Positions 21,079-30,454 of a DNA stretch of 64,000 nucleotides are shown here, piece after piece. The DNA comes from Pseudorasbora parva. Its lineage: Eukaryota > Chordata > Actinopteri > Cypriniformes > Gobionidae. The stretch is taken from contig NC_090177.1 in the NCBI RefSeq assembly GCF_024679245.1, positions 48,023,353-48,087,352 on the forward strand, in the 5' to 3' direction. A program made the translations under genes and the position numbers. Positions within the stretch are counted from its first letter, which is position 1, and every line of letters starts with the position of its first letter. The notes beneath the pieces are model-generated. The model did not search any database. It was not told the DNA's origin and saw only the letters and a list, made by a program, of their open reading frames with translations.

Positions 21079-21266
21079 ATCGCTTCTCGGCCTTTTGGCT
21101 AAGATCAAGTGTAGTATCTGTTCTTATCAGTTTAATATCTGATACGTCCCCTATCCGGGGACTGCATATTAAATTGATTTTTGGCACATGGAGCCGGAAC
21201 CGGGGCTTGCTCCGTCCACTCCACGCATCGACCTGGTATTGCAGTGCCTCCAGGAACGGTGTGCTT
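21079..21266 (+). ncRNA. RNU2: U2 snRNA
   Basis: Consensus copy, full upstream region, T8 tract. The paired U1 starts at 21740. Confidence 0.96.
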
Positions 21267-21739
21267 CCCCTTTTTGGGGACTGCGAATTGTTGTGACTAA
21301 TAGAAGAACCAACAACACCACTGGAATTTTTTTTGTCAGAGAATACAGAAATACGCAGGAAGCGCATACAGAATGACGATGAGGTGACGCAACGATGACC
21401 GTGCCACAGAGAAAGCAGCAAGCTGCGGTCATATGAGCATAGGGAAAAAAGAAGAACAAAAGCGTCGGTTGCCGGCCGGCTGACTCATCACCGTCACAGC
21501 ACGTTTTTTGATGTCCCTCTTATTTGAGAGTCTTTACCAACGAGCTGATGAGTCGAATCAGGGGTTTGTGTTGGATGGATTAGGGACACCTGATTCAAAT
21601 CAAGGTCACGCACGCACGCACGCAGCAGTCAAGCAATGGAAGGTGCCCCGTCCTTCCTTTTCTTGGGGGAGGGGAAGGTCACCGTGTTTGAGGATGGCGA
21701 AGGGGGATAGGGCGCCTCTGCCTGGAGGCCAGGCAACTC

Positions 21740-21903
21740 ATACTTACCTGGCAGGGGAGACACCATGATCAGGAAGGTGGTTCACCCAGGGCGAGGCTCG
21801 GCCATTGCACTCCGGTTGTGCTGACCCCTGCGAATTCCCCAAATGTGGGAATCTCGACTGCATAATTTATGGTAGTGGGGGACTGCGTTCGCGCTCTCCC
21901 CTG
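21740..21903 (+). ncRNA. RNU1: U1 snRNA
   Basis: Full 164-nt consensus copy. The following spacer has the 224-bp deletion. Confidence 0.97.
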
Positions 21904-22687
21904 TACACACTGGTTAAAAGCAGATAGCGTGGAGGGAAAAAGCGTGCGGTTCTTGACGCTTGTGGCGCCGCCCACTGCCCCAAAGGGTGAAGTTGCACCA
22001 GTTTTGTTATGTTTCTGTCTCTTTCTGCTGTGTCAGCCAGTGACCCGGAGAGTTCAGAGAACTGAACTGCGTTTGTTTTCATCGAGGTTGTCGAAACCTG
22101 CGACCGGTTTGCCGAATGTGGTTTTTCCCACAAACTTTGATATTCAACGGACGAGTTGATTGACAGCAGTGGTCCCAAAGGCAAAGTTGTTCGGATGGAG
22201 GTTTTCTGTCGTATGGTACGACTGTCTCGTGCGCGTGCTGTGAAAAAGCACGCGACATACGTTCGCCTATAGCCGCTCTCATGTTGTTGCTTTTTCATTT
22301 TAAAGCGCCACTAGGTGGCCATTCACCGCGTCCTTTCTCGCCTGACCCCAGACTGAGCCCGTGCACGGGTGTACCGGCTTGGGTGAAATTGTCTCGTTCC
22401 GTCCAAGAGCTATAGCCGTTCTAGCAGACCCCGCCTCGCCCAGCCCGTAGGTTTCGGCCTGCCGCCGCCAAGCTGAATCGAAATTCCCACTTTTTTTCCG
22501 ATCTGGACGGACAGTCAGACTCCAGAGAATCTTTCTGCACTGGTTTGGGCCAGATCGGGCAAAAGACCTAGGACTAGTGTGCAAAAGTAGGTTTTTCACA
22601 AAATCCCAAATACCCGAAAATTTCGCCTCACCGCTTCCCAGATGGGCGTCGCCTTTGCCGGCTCCCCTGCCGCTGCGTCATTGTGTC

Positions 22688-22875
22688 ATCGCTTCTCGGC
22701 CTTTTGGCTAAGATCAAGTGTAGTATCTGTTCTTATCAGTTTAATATCTGATACGTCCCCTATCCGGGGACTGCATATTAAATTGATTTTTGGCACATGG
22801 AGCCGGAACCGGGGCTTGCTCCGTCCACTCCACGCATCGACCTGGTATTGCAGTGCCTCCAGGAACGGTGTGCTT
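22688..22875 (+). ncRNA. RNU2: U2 snRNA, trimmed upstream region
   Basis: Intact U2 with the PSE; 224-bp deletion upstream. T4 tract. Its unit is only 1340 bp because the spacer after the paired U1 (23345) has the 489-bp deletion. Confidence 0.95.
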
Positions 22876-23344
22876 CCCCTTTTTGGGGACTGCGAATTGT
22901 TGTGACTAATAGAAGAACCAACAACACCACTGGAATTTTGTCAGAGAATACAGAAATACGCAGGAAGCGCATACAGAACGACGATGAGGTGACGCAACGA
23001 TGACCGTGCCACAGAGAAAGCAGCAAGCTGCGGTCATATGAGCATAGGGAAAAAAGAAGAACAAAAGCGTCGGTTGCCGGCCGGCTGACTCATCACCGTC
23101 ACAGCACGTTTTTTGATGTCCCTCTTATTTGAGAGTCTTTACCAACGAGCTGATGAGTCGAATCAGGGGTTTGTGTTGGATGGATTAGGGACACCTGATT
23201 CAAATCAAGGTCACGCACGCACGCACGCAGCAGTCAAGCAATGGAAGGTGCCCCGTCCTTCCTTTTCTTGGGGGAGGGGAAGGTCACCGTGTTTGAGGAT
23301 GGCGAAGGGGGATAGGGGGCCTCTGCCTGGAGGCCAGGCAACTC

Positions 23345-23508
23345 ATACTTACCTGGCAGGGGAGACACCATGATCAGGAAGGTGGTTCACCCAGGGCGAG
23401 GCTCGGCCATTGCACTCCGGTTGTGCTGACCCCTGCGAATTCCCCAAATGTGGGAATCTCGACTGCATAATTTATGGTAGTGGGGGACTGCGTTCGCGCT
23501 CTCCCCTG
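23345..23508 (+). ncRNA. RNU1: U1 snRNA
   Basis: Full 164-nt consensus copy with the 3' box kept. The 489-bp spacer deletion begins 32 bp after its 3' end. Confidence 0.97.
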
Positions 23509-23539
23509 TACACACTGGTTAAAAGCAGATAGCGTGGAG

Positions 23540-23541
23540 GC
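23540..23541 (+). other. 489-bp spacer deletion junction
   Basis: GCGTGGAGG is joined directly to CAGACCCCGCC. The full spacer has 489 more bases here (compare 9801-10289). Identical junctions occur at 28318/28319 and 36761/36762. The deletion removes the nested hairpin and the CCCGTGCACGGG palindrome but neither snRNA nor its PSE. Confidence 0.95.
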
Positions 23542-24027
23542 AGACCCCGCCTCGCCCAGCCCGTAGGTTTCGGCCTGCCGCCGCCAAGCTGAATCGAAAT
23601 TCCCACTTTTTTTCCGATCTGGACGGACAGTCAGACTCCAGAGAATCTTTCTGCACTGGTTTGGGCCAGATCGGGCAAAAGACCTAGGACTAGTGTGCAA
23701 AAGTAGGTTTTTCACAAAATCCCAAATACCCGAAAATTTCGCCAGCGCAACCTTCGAATCCGAGGCATGCGTCTCGCTCGGCTCGAGCCAAGGATTCCGA
23801 TGATATAAGACACTTGGTTCTGCGGCGTGCGGTTTGGGAGCTACGAGCCATTTCGTGCCGGGCCCATCGGGGGGCCAGCCTTGGTGATGTTGTAGAGCGA
23901 GTGGCTAGTACCATCCCTCAAAGTTTCAGGTCTCTACGACGTAAGGCCTTTGCCAACCCTCCCCCCCTCACCGCTTCCCAGATGGGCGTCGCCTTTGCCG
24001 GCTCCCCTGCCGCTGCGTCATTGTGTC

Positions 24028-24215
24028 ATCGCTTCTCGGCCTTTTGGCTAAGATCAAGTGTAGTATCTGTTCTTATCAGTTTAATATCTGATACGTCCCC
24101 TATCCGGGGACTGCATATTAAATTGATTTTTGGCACATGGAGCCGGAACCGGGGCTTGCTCCGTCCACTCCACGCATCGACCTGGTATTGCAGTGCCTCC
24201 AGGAACGGTGTGCTT
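24028..24215 (+). ncRNA. RNU2: U2 snRNA
   Basis: Consensus copy; the 224-bp proximal upstream segment is present, the 489-bp deletion lies further up. T8 tract. The paired U1 starts at 24689. Confidence 0.96.
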
Positions 24216-24688
24216 CCCCTTTTTGGGGACTGCGAATTGTTGTGACTAATAGAAGAACCAACAACACCACTGGAATTTTTTTTGTCAGAGAATACAGAAA
24301 TACGCAGGAAGCGCATACAGAATGACGATGAGGTGACGCAACGATGACCGTGCCACAGAGAAAGCAGCAAGCTGCGGTCATATGAGCATAGGGAAAAAAG
24401 AAGAACAAAAGCGTCGGTTGCCGGCCGGCTGACTCATCACCGTCACAGCACGTTTTTTGATGTCCCTCTTATTTGAGAGTCTTTACCAACGAGCTGATGA
24501 GTCGAATCAGGGGTTTGTGTTGGATGGATTAGGGACACCTGATTCAAATCAAGGTCACGCACGCACGCACGCAGCAGTCAAGCAATGGAAGGTGCCCCGT
24601 CCTTCCTTTTCTTGGGGGAGGGGAAGGTCACCGTGTTTGAGGATGGCGAAGGGGGATAGGGCGCCTCTGCCTGGAGGCCAGGCAACTC

Positions 24689-24852
24689 ATACTTACCTGG
24701 CAGGGGAGACACCATGATCAGGAAGGTGGTTCACCCAGGGCGAGGCTCGGCCATTGCACTCCGGTTGTGCTGACCCCTGCGAATTCCCCAAATGTGGGAA
24801 TCTCGACTGCATAATTTATGGTAGTGGGGGACTGCGTTCGCGCTCTCCCCTG
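24689..24852 (+). ncRNA. RNU1: U1 snRNA
   Basis: Full 164-nt consensus copy. Confidence 0.97.
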
Positions 24853-25636
24853 TACACACTGGTTAAAAGCAGATAGCGTGGAGGGAAAAAGCGTGCGGTT
24901 CTTGACGCTTGTGGCGCCGCCCACTGCCCCAAAGGGTGAAGTTGCACCAGTTTTGTTATGTTTCTGTCTCTTTCTGCTGTGTCAGCCAGTGACCCGGAGA
25001 GTTCAGAGAACTGAACTGCGTTTGTTTTCATCGAGGTTGTCGAAACCTGCGACCGGTTTGCCGAATGTGGTTTTTCCCACAAACTTTGATATTCAACGGA
25101 CGAGTTGATTGACAGCAGTGGTCCCAAAGGCAAAGTTGTTCGGATGGAGGTTTTCTGTCGTATGGTACGACTGTCTCGTGCGCGTGCTGTGAAAAAGCAC
25201 GCGACATACGTTCGCCTATAGCCGCTCTCATGTTGTTGCTTTTTCATTTTAAAGCGCCACTAGGTGGCCATTCACCGCGTCCTTTCTCGCCTGACCCCAG
25301 ACTGAGCCCGTGCACGGGTGTACCGGCTTGGGTGAAATTGTCTCGTTCCGTCCAAGAGCTATAGCCGTTCTAGCAGACCCCGCCTCGCCCAGCCCGTAGG
25401 TTTCGGCCTGCCGCCGCCAAGCTGAATCGAAATTCCCACTTTTTTTCCGATCTGGACGGACAGTCAGACTCCAGAGAATCTTTCTGCACTGGTTTGGGCC
25501 AGATCGGGCAAAAGACCTAGGACTAGTGTGCAAAAGTAGGTTTTTCACAAAATCCCAAATACCCGAAAATTTCGCCTCACCGCTTCCCAGATGGGCGTCG
25601 CCTTTGCCGGCTCCCCTGCCGCTGCGTCATTGTGTC

Positions 25637-25824
25637 ATCGCTTCTCGGCCTTTTGGCTAAGATCAAGTGTAGTATCTGTTCTTATCAGTTTAATATCTGA
25701 TACGTCCCCTATCCGGGGACTGCATATTAAATTGATTTTTGGCACATGGAGCCGGAACCGGGGCTTGCTCCGTCCACTCCACGCATCGACCTGGTATTGC
25801 AGTGCCTCCAGGAACGGTGTGCTT
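25637..25824 (+). ncRNA. RNU2: U2 snRNA, trimmed upstream region
   Basis: Intact U2 with the PSE; 224-bp deletion upstream. T4 tract. The paired U1 starts at 26294. Confidence 0.95.
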
Positions 25825-26293
25825 CCCCTTTTTGGGGACTGCGAATTGTTGTGACTAATAGAAGAACCAACAACACCACTGGAATTTTGTCAGAGAATAC
25901 AGAAATACGCAGGAAGCGCATACAGAACGACGATGAGGTGACGCAACGATGACCGTGCCACAGAGAAAGCAGCAAGCTGCGGTCATATGAGCATAGGGAA
26001 AAAAGAAGAACAAAAGCGTCGGTTGCCGGCCGGCTGACTCATCACCGTCACAGCACGTTTTTTGATGTCCCTCTTATTTGAGAGTCTTTACCAACGAGCT
26101 GATGAGTCGAATCAGGGGTTTGTGTTGGATGGATTAGGGACACCTGATTCAAATCAAGGTCACGCACGCACGCACGCAGCAGTCAAGCAATGGAAGGTGC
26201 CCCGTCCTTCCTTTTCTTGGGGGAGGGGAAGGTCACCGTGTTTGAGGATGGCGAAGGGGGATAGGGCGCCTCTGCCTGGAGGCCAGGCAACTC

Positions 26294-26457
26294 ATACTTA
26301 CCTGGCAGGGGAGACACCATGATCAGGAAGGTGGTTCACCCAGGGCGAGGCTCGGCCATTGCACTCCGGTTGTGCTGACCCCTGCGAATTCCCCAAATGT
26401 GGGAATCTCGACTGCATAATTTATGGTAGTGGGGGACTGCGTTCGCGCTCTCCCCTG
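26294..26457 (+). ncRNA. RNU1: U1 snRNA
   Basis: Full 164-nt consensus copy. Its downstream spacer has a private C to T at 26920 that breaks the CCCGTGCACGGG palindrome. Confidence 0.97.
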
Positions 26458-27465
26458 TACACACTGGTTAAAAGCAGATAGCGTGGAGGGAAAAAGCGTG
26501 CGGTTCTTGACGCTTGTGGCGCCGCCCACTGCCCCAAAGGGTGAAGTTGCACCAGTTTTGTTATGTTTCTGTCTCTTTCTGCTGTGTCAGCCAGTGACCC
26601 GGAGAGTTCAGAGAACTGAACTGCGTTTGTTTTCATCGAGGTTGTCGAAACCTGCGACCGGTTTGCCGAATGTGGTTTTTCCCACAAACTTTGATATTCA
26701 ACGGACGAGTTGATTGACAGCAGTGGTCCCAAAGGCAAAGTTGTTCGGATGGAGGTTTTCTGTCGTATGGTACGACTGTCTCGTGCGCGTGCTGTGAAAA
26801 AGCACGCGACATACGTTCGCCTATAGCCGCTCTCATGTTGTTGCTTTTTCATTTTAAAGCGCCACTAGGTGGCCATTCACCGCGTCCTTTCTCGCCTGAC
26901 CCCAGACTGAGCCCGTGCATGGGTGTACCGGCTTGGGTGAAATTGTCTCGTTCCGTCCAAGAGCTATAGCCGTTCTAGCAGACCCCGCCTCGCCCAGCCC
27001 GTAGGTTTCGGCCTGCCGCCGCCAAGCTGAATCGAAATTCCCACTTTTTTTCCGATCTGGACGGACAGTCAGACTCCAGAGAATCTTTCTGCACTGGTTT
27101 GGGCCAGATCGGGCAAAAGACCTAGGACTAGTGTGCAAAAGTAGGTTTTTCACAAAATCCCAAATACCCGAAAATTTCGCCAGCGCAACCTTCGAATCCG
27201 AGGCATGCGTCTCGCTCGGCTCGAGCCAAGGATTCCGATGATATAAGACACTTGGTTCTGCGGCGTGCGGTTTGGGAGCTACGAGCCATTTCGTGCCGGG
27301 CCCATCGGGGGGCCAGCCTTGGTGATGTTGTAGAGCGAGTGGCTAGTACCATCCCTCAAAGTTTCAGGTCTCTACGACGTAAGGCCTTTGCCAACCCTCC
27401 CCCCCTCACCGCTTCCCAGATGGGCGTCGCCTTTGCCGGCTCCCCTGCCGCTGCGTCATTGTGTC

Positions 27466-27653
27466 ATCGCTTCTCGGCCTTTTGGCTAAGATCAAGTGTA
27501 GTATCTGTTCTTATCAGTTTAATATCTGATACGTCCCCTATCCGGGGACTGCATATTAAATTGATTTTTGGCACATGGAGCCGGAACCGGGGCTTGCTCC
27601 GTCCACTCCACGCATCGACCTGGTATTGCAGTGCCTCCAGGAACGGTGTGCTT
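27466..27653 (+). ncRNA. RNU2: U2 snRNA
   Basis: Consensus copy, full upstream region, T4 tract. The paired U1 starts at 28123. Confidence 0.96.
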
Positions 27654-28122
27654 CCCCTTTTTGGGGACTGCGAATTGTTGTGACTAATAGAAGAACCAAC
27701 AACACCACTGGAATTTTGTCAGAGAATACAGAAATACGCAGGAAGCGCATACAGAACGACGATGAGGTGACGCAACGATGACCGTGCCACAGAGAAAGCA
27801 GCAAGCTGCGGTCATATGAGCATAGGGAAAAAAGAAGAACAAAAGCGTCGGTTGCCGGCCGGCTGACTCATCACCGTCACAGCACGTTTTTTGATGTCCC
27901 TCTTATTTGAGAGTCTTTACCAACGAGCTGATGAGTCGAATCAGGGGTTTGTGTTGGATGGATTAGGGACACCTGATTCAAATCAAGGTCACGCACGCAC
28001 GCACGCAGCAGTCAAGCAATGGAAGGTGCCCCGTCCTTCCTTTTCTTGGGGGAGGGGAAGGTCACCGTGTTTGAGGATGGCGAAGGGGGATAGGGGGCCT
28101 CTGCCTGGAGGCCAGGCAACTC

Positions 28123-28286
28123 ATACTTACCTGGCAGGGGAGACACCATGATCAGGAAGGTGGTTCACCCAGGGCGAGGCTCGGCCATTGCACTCCGGTT
28201 GTGCTGACCCCTGCGAATTCCCCAAATGTGGGAATCTCGACTGCATAATTTATGGTAGTGGGGGACTGCGTTCGCGCTCTCCCCTG
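28123..28286 (+). ncRNA. RNU1: U1 snRNA
   Basis: Full 164-nt consensus copy. It is followed by the 489-bp spacer deletion and then by the U2 copy that hosts the first retrotransposon. Confidence 0.97.
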
Positions 28287-28745
28287 TACACACTGGTTAA
28301 AAGCAGATAGCGTGGAGGCAGACCCCGCCTCGCCCAGCCCGTAGGTTTCGGCCTGCCGCCGCCAAGCTGAATCGAAATTCCCACTTTTTTTCCGATCTGG
28401 ACGGACAGTCAGACTCCAGAGAATCTTTCTGCACTGGTTTGGGCCAGATCGGGCAAAAGACCTAGGACTAGTGTGCAAAAGTAGGTTTTTCACAAAATCC
28501 CAAATACCCGAAAATTTCGCCAGCGCAACCTTCGAATCCGAGGCATGCGTCTCGCTCGGCTCGAGCCAAGGATTCCGATGATATAAGACACTTGGTTCTG
28601 CGGCGTGCGGTTTGGGAGCTACGAGCCATTTCGTGCCGGGCCCATCGGGGGGCCAGCCTTGGTGATGTTGTAGAGCGAGTGGCTAGTACCATCCCTCAAA
28701 GTTTCAGGTCTCTACGACGTAAGGCCTTTGCCAACCCTCCCCCCC

Positions 28746-28764
28746 TCACCGCTTCCCAGATGGG
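28746..28764 (+). promoter_or_regulatory. PSE of the interrupted U2 (first insertion)
   Basis: TCACCGCTTCCCAGATGGG at -60 of the split U2 is unchanged. The full 224-bp upstream segment is also present. The promoter may therefore still fire into the retrotransposon. Confidence 0.7.
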
Positions 28765-28805
28765 CGTCGCCTTTGCCGGCTCCCCTGCCGCTGCGTCATT
28801 GTGTC

Positions 28806-28838
28806 ATCGCTTCTCGGCCTTTTGGCTAAGATCAAGTG
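28806..28838 (+). pseudogene. RNU2: U2 snRNA 5' fragment (nt 1-33), first insertion
   Basis: U2 reads normally from ATCGCTTC to AAGTG (nt 33) and then stops at the retrotransposon 5' end. The break falls inside GTAGTA, the branch-site recognition sequence. The fragment cannot form functional U2. Confidence 0.97.
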
Positions 28839-29097
28839 GTCTGGTCTGACGGTAGAGACAGCGATCGCCTCTTGTGGGACCTTTGTCTCGTGTGTTGCTT
28901 GTCACACGGGACATACAGCCTTCAGGAGGTACATTGACAAGCGGCTTTTAGGGGACGACTCGTTCTTCGAGGAATCTACTTGGTTTTAAAGGTAAGCAGG
29001 TTTTTATATTATTTATTTATTTATTTATTTATTTATATAAATTATTGCTTATTTTATTGCTTGATTTTAGCCGCAGCGTGCTGTTGGTGCCTCCATC
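28839..29097 (+). promoter_or_regulatory. 5' leader of Keno copy 1
   Basis: The leader has a GACGGTAGAGACAGCGATCG segment that matches copy 2 near its start, then a GTAAG...TTTTAG intron-like stretch (28992-29070), a (TTTA)n run at about 29010-29036, and the ORF1 start context CCATCATGT with A at -3. No long frame is present in it. Confidence 0.7.
28992..29070 (+). other. Intron-like segment in the Keno leader (copy 1)
   Basis: AAAG|GTAAGC starts a 79-bp AT-rich stretch ending GATTTTAG|CC 27 bp before the ORF1 ATG. Copy 2 has the same arrangement (51611-51671). Splicing is not shown; it is a donor/acceptor pattern conserved in two diverged copies. Confidence 0.4.
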
Positions 29098-30411
29098 ATG
29101 TCGGCTGCTCGTGCCGGCGTGAGGAGGCACCACAGTGTGCGTTTTAAATTTAAGAGAAAAGAGGATGGTACTCTCCAGGGCATGTCCAGACTGGACTTTT
29201 CCAGGAAGTACATCCAACAGACTCTGGGTTTTAAAGCTACAGACATAAACTGTTTATTGACTCTGCCCCTGAACCATGGTTTTGATGTGAGTTTTACATC
29301 TGCTTCTCTGTTGAGTACTTTCTGGTCTCGGTTTGAAACATGTAAAGCCAATTTCTCCATGTTCACAGTGGAAAAGCTAACTGATAATTCACTGAAAGTG
29401 GTGATTGTCAGGATGTTTAATGAAACTGTGAGTGGAGAGGACATTGTTGTATGGTTGGCAAGATATTGCTCTATTCGTGGACCACCAGTCAAGGTTTTAG
29501 ATGAGGACGGTATCTGGAGCTGTGCGTGGAGAGTGCCCATCAAACAATGGGCAGATCCCAACAGCTACCATGGTCTGAGTCAAATACCATCAATGATTGT
29601 GTTGGGCGAGAATAGAGGCTACATCCACTACCAAGGGATGCCCAAGCTTTGCCGCAAATGTGGCAAACTTGGACATCTCGCCGAGGCATGTCAGGAAGTA
29701 ATATGCAGAAAGTGTAGAGAAATTGGACACACCTTTGAAGAGTGCCAAAATGGCAGAAAGTGTAACCTCTGTGGAGAATCAACCCATCTCTACAGAGATT
29801 GCCCTAAAAGTTTTGCCAACAAGTTGAAAAACAACAAAATGGCCGCCCCACCCAATGTACAAACAAGTGAGGAGGCGGGCCCTGAGGTTTTGGCGGGAAA
29901 TTCTATATCCCAGCCAGCCTCAGGGATTGGACAGGAAGGAGGAAGTGGGGTGGCCACAGGGGCGGAGTCAATTTTAGCAGTTGAACGAGGGGAGGAAGCC
30001 AATCCTCAAGAAGAAAGTAAAGATAAAATGGAGCAGGAAGAGGAGGAAACGGCTTCCTCCCTAGAAACAGTCCCGGAGCTGAGTGTTGTGGACAGTGGGA
30101 GTGGAACTGATTGTTCTCTCCCCAATGCTCAAGTGCAGAAAAGGTCTGCGAGATCTCCTCTGGTTCAAACAGAGGAGAAAAGGCTGAGGGCATCGCATCG
30201 GCTAGATAGTTCCTCTTCGGAAGATCTAGACCGTATGTGGCCCCCAGAATCTCCAAATGAAGTCTCTTTTCTGCACATAAAGCTAAGAACATCGTCGCCA
30301 AAGGAGTGGCAAGAGTTCCCCTCTGTGGCTCCTGAGGCGCCAAGCACTTGCCTTCCTGATTCCAGTATTTCTGGGGAAAAGGAAAGAGAAGTGCAACAAG
30401 ATGTAACATGA
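29098..30411 (+). CDS. Keno ORF1 protein, triple CCHC zinc-knuckle (copy 1)
   Basis: 437 aa. In Tx1/L1-group elements ORF1 encodes a nucleic-acid-binding protein that coats the element RNA. Three consecutive zinc knuckles of the form CX2CX4HX4C lie at C185-C188-H193-C198, C203-C206-H211-C216 and C222-C225-H230-C235. The N-terminal 40 residues are basic (repeated R/H/K). Residues about 50-175 form a folded-looking region with conserved FDVSF, FNETVSG and VLDEDGIW segments that may be RRM-like, though that cannot be settled by eye. After the knuckles the chain is hydrophilic and acidic ([10 protein letters not shown]) and probably disordered. The start MSAARAG is shared with copy 2 and has a favourable context. 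No stop or frameshift interrupts it. Fish annotation pipelines often label such proteins ZCCHC3-like; the mobile-element origin is clear here. Confidence 0.9.
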   Translation: MSAARAGVRRHHSVRFKFKRKEDGTLQGMSRLDFSRKYIQQTLGFKATDINCLLTLPLNHGFDVSFTSASLLSTFWSRFETCKANFSMFTVEKLTDNSLKVVIVRMFNETVSGEDIVVWLARYCSIRGPPVKVLDEDGIWSCAWRVPIKQWADPNSYHGLSQIPSMIVLGENRGYIHYQGMPKLCRKCGKLGHLAEACQEVICRKCREIGHTFEECQNGRKCNLCGESTHLYRDCPKSFANKLKNNKMAAPPNVQTSEEAGPEVLAGNSISQPASGIGQEGGSGVATGAESILAVERGEEANPQEESKDKMEQEEEETASSLETVPELSVVDSGSGTDCSLPNAQVQKRSARSPLVQTEEKRLRASHRLDSSSSEDLDRMWPPESPNEVSFLHIKLRTSSPKEWQEFPSVAPEAPSTCLPDSSISGEKEREVQQDVT

Positions 30412-30431
30412 TTTTAATTCTGTCTTTGTAG
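30408..30431 (+). other. Seven-codon mini-ORF overlapping the ORF1 stop (copy 1)
   Basis: ATG overlaps the ORF1 stop as ATGA and opens a frame of 7 codons ending in TAG, 23 nt before the ORF2 start. Copy 2 has the same length and overlap with different codons. It may help termination-reinitiation; this is an inference. Confidence 0.5.
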
Positions 30432-30454
30432 TCCACTCTTGTTTTATCTTTTAA

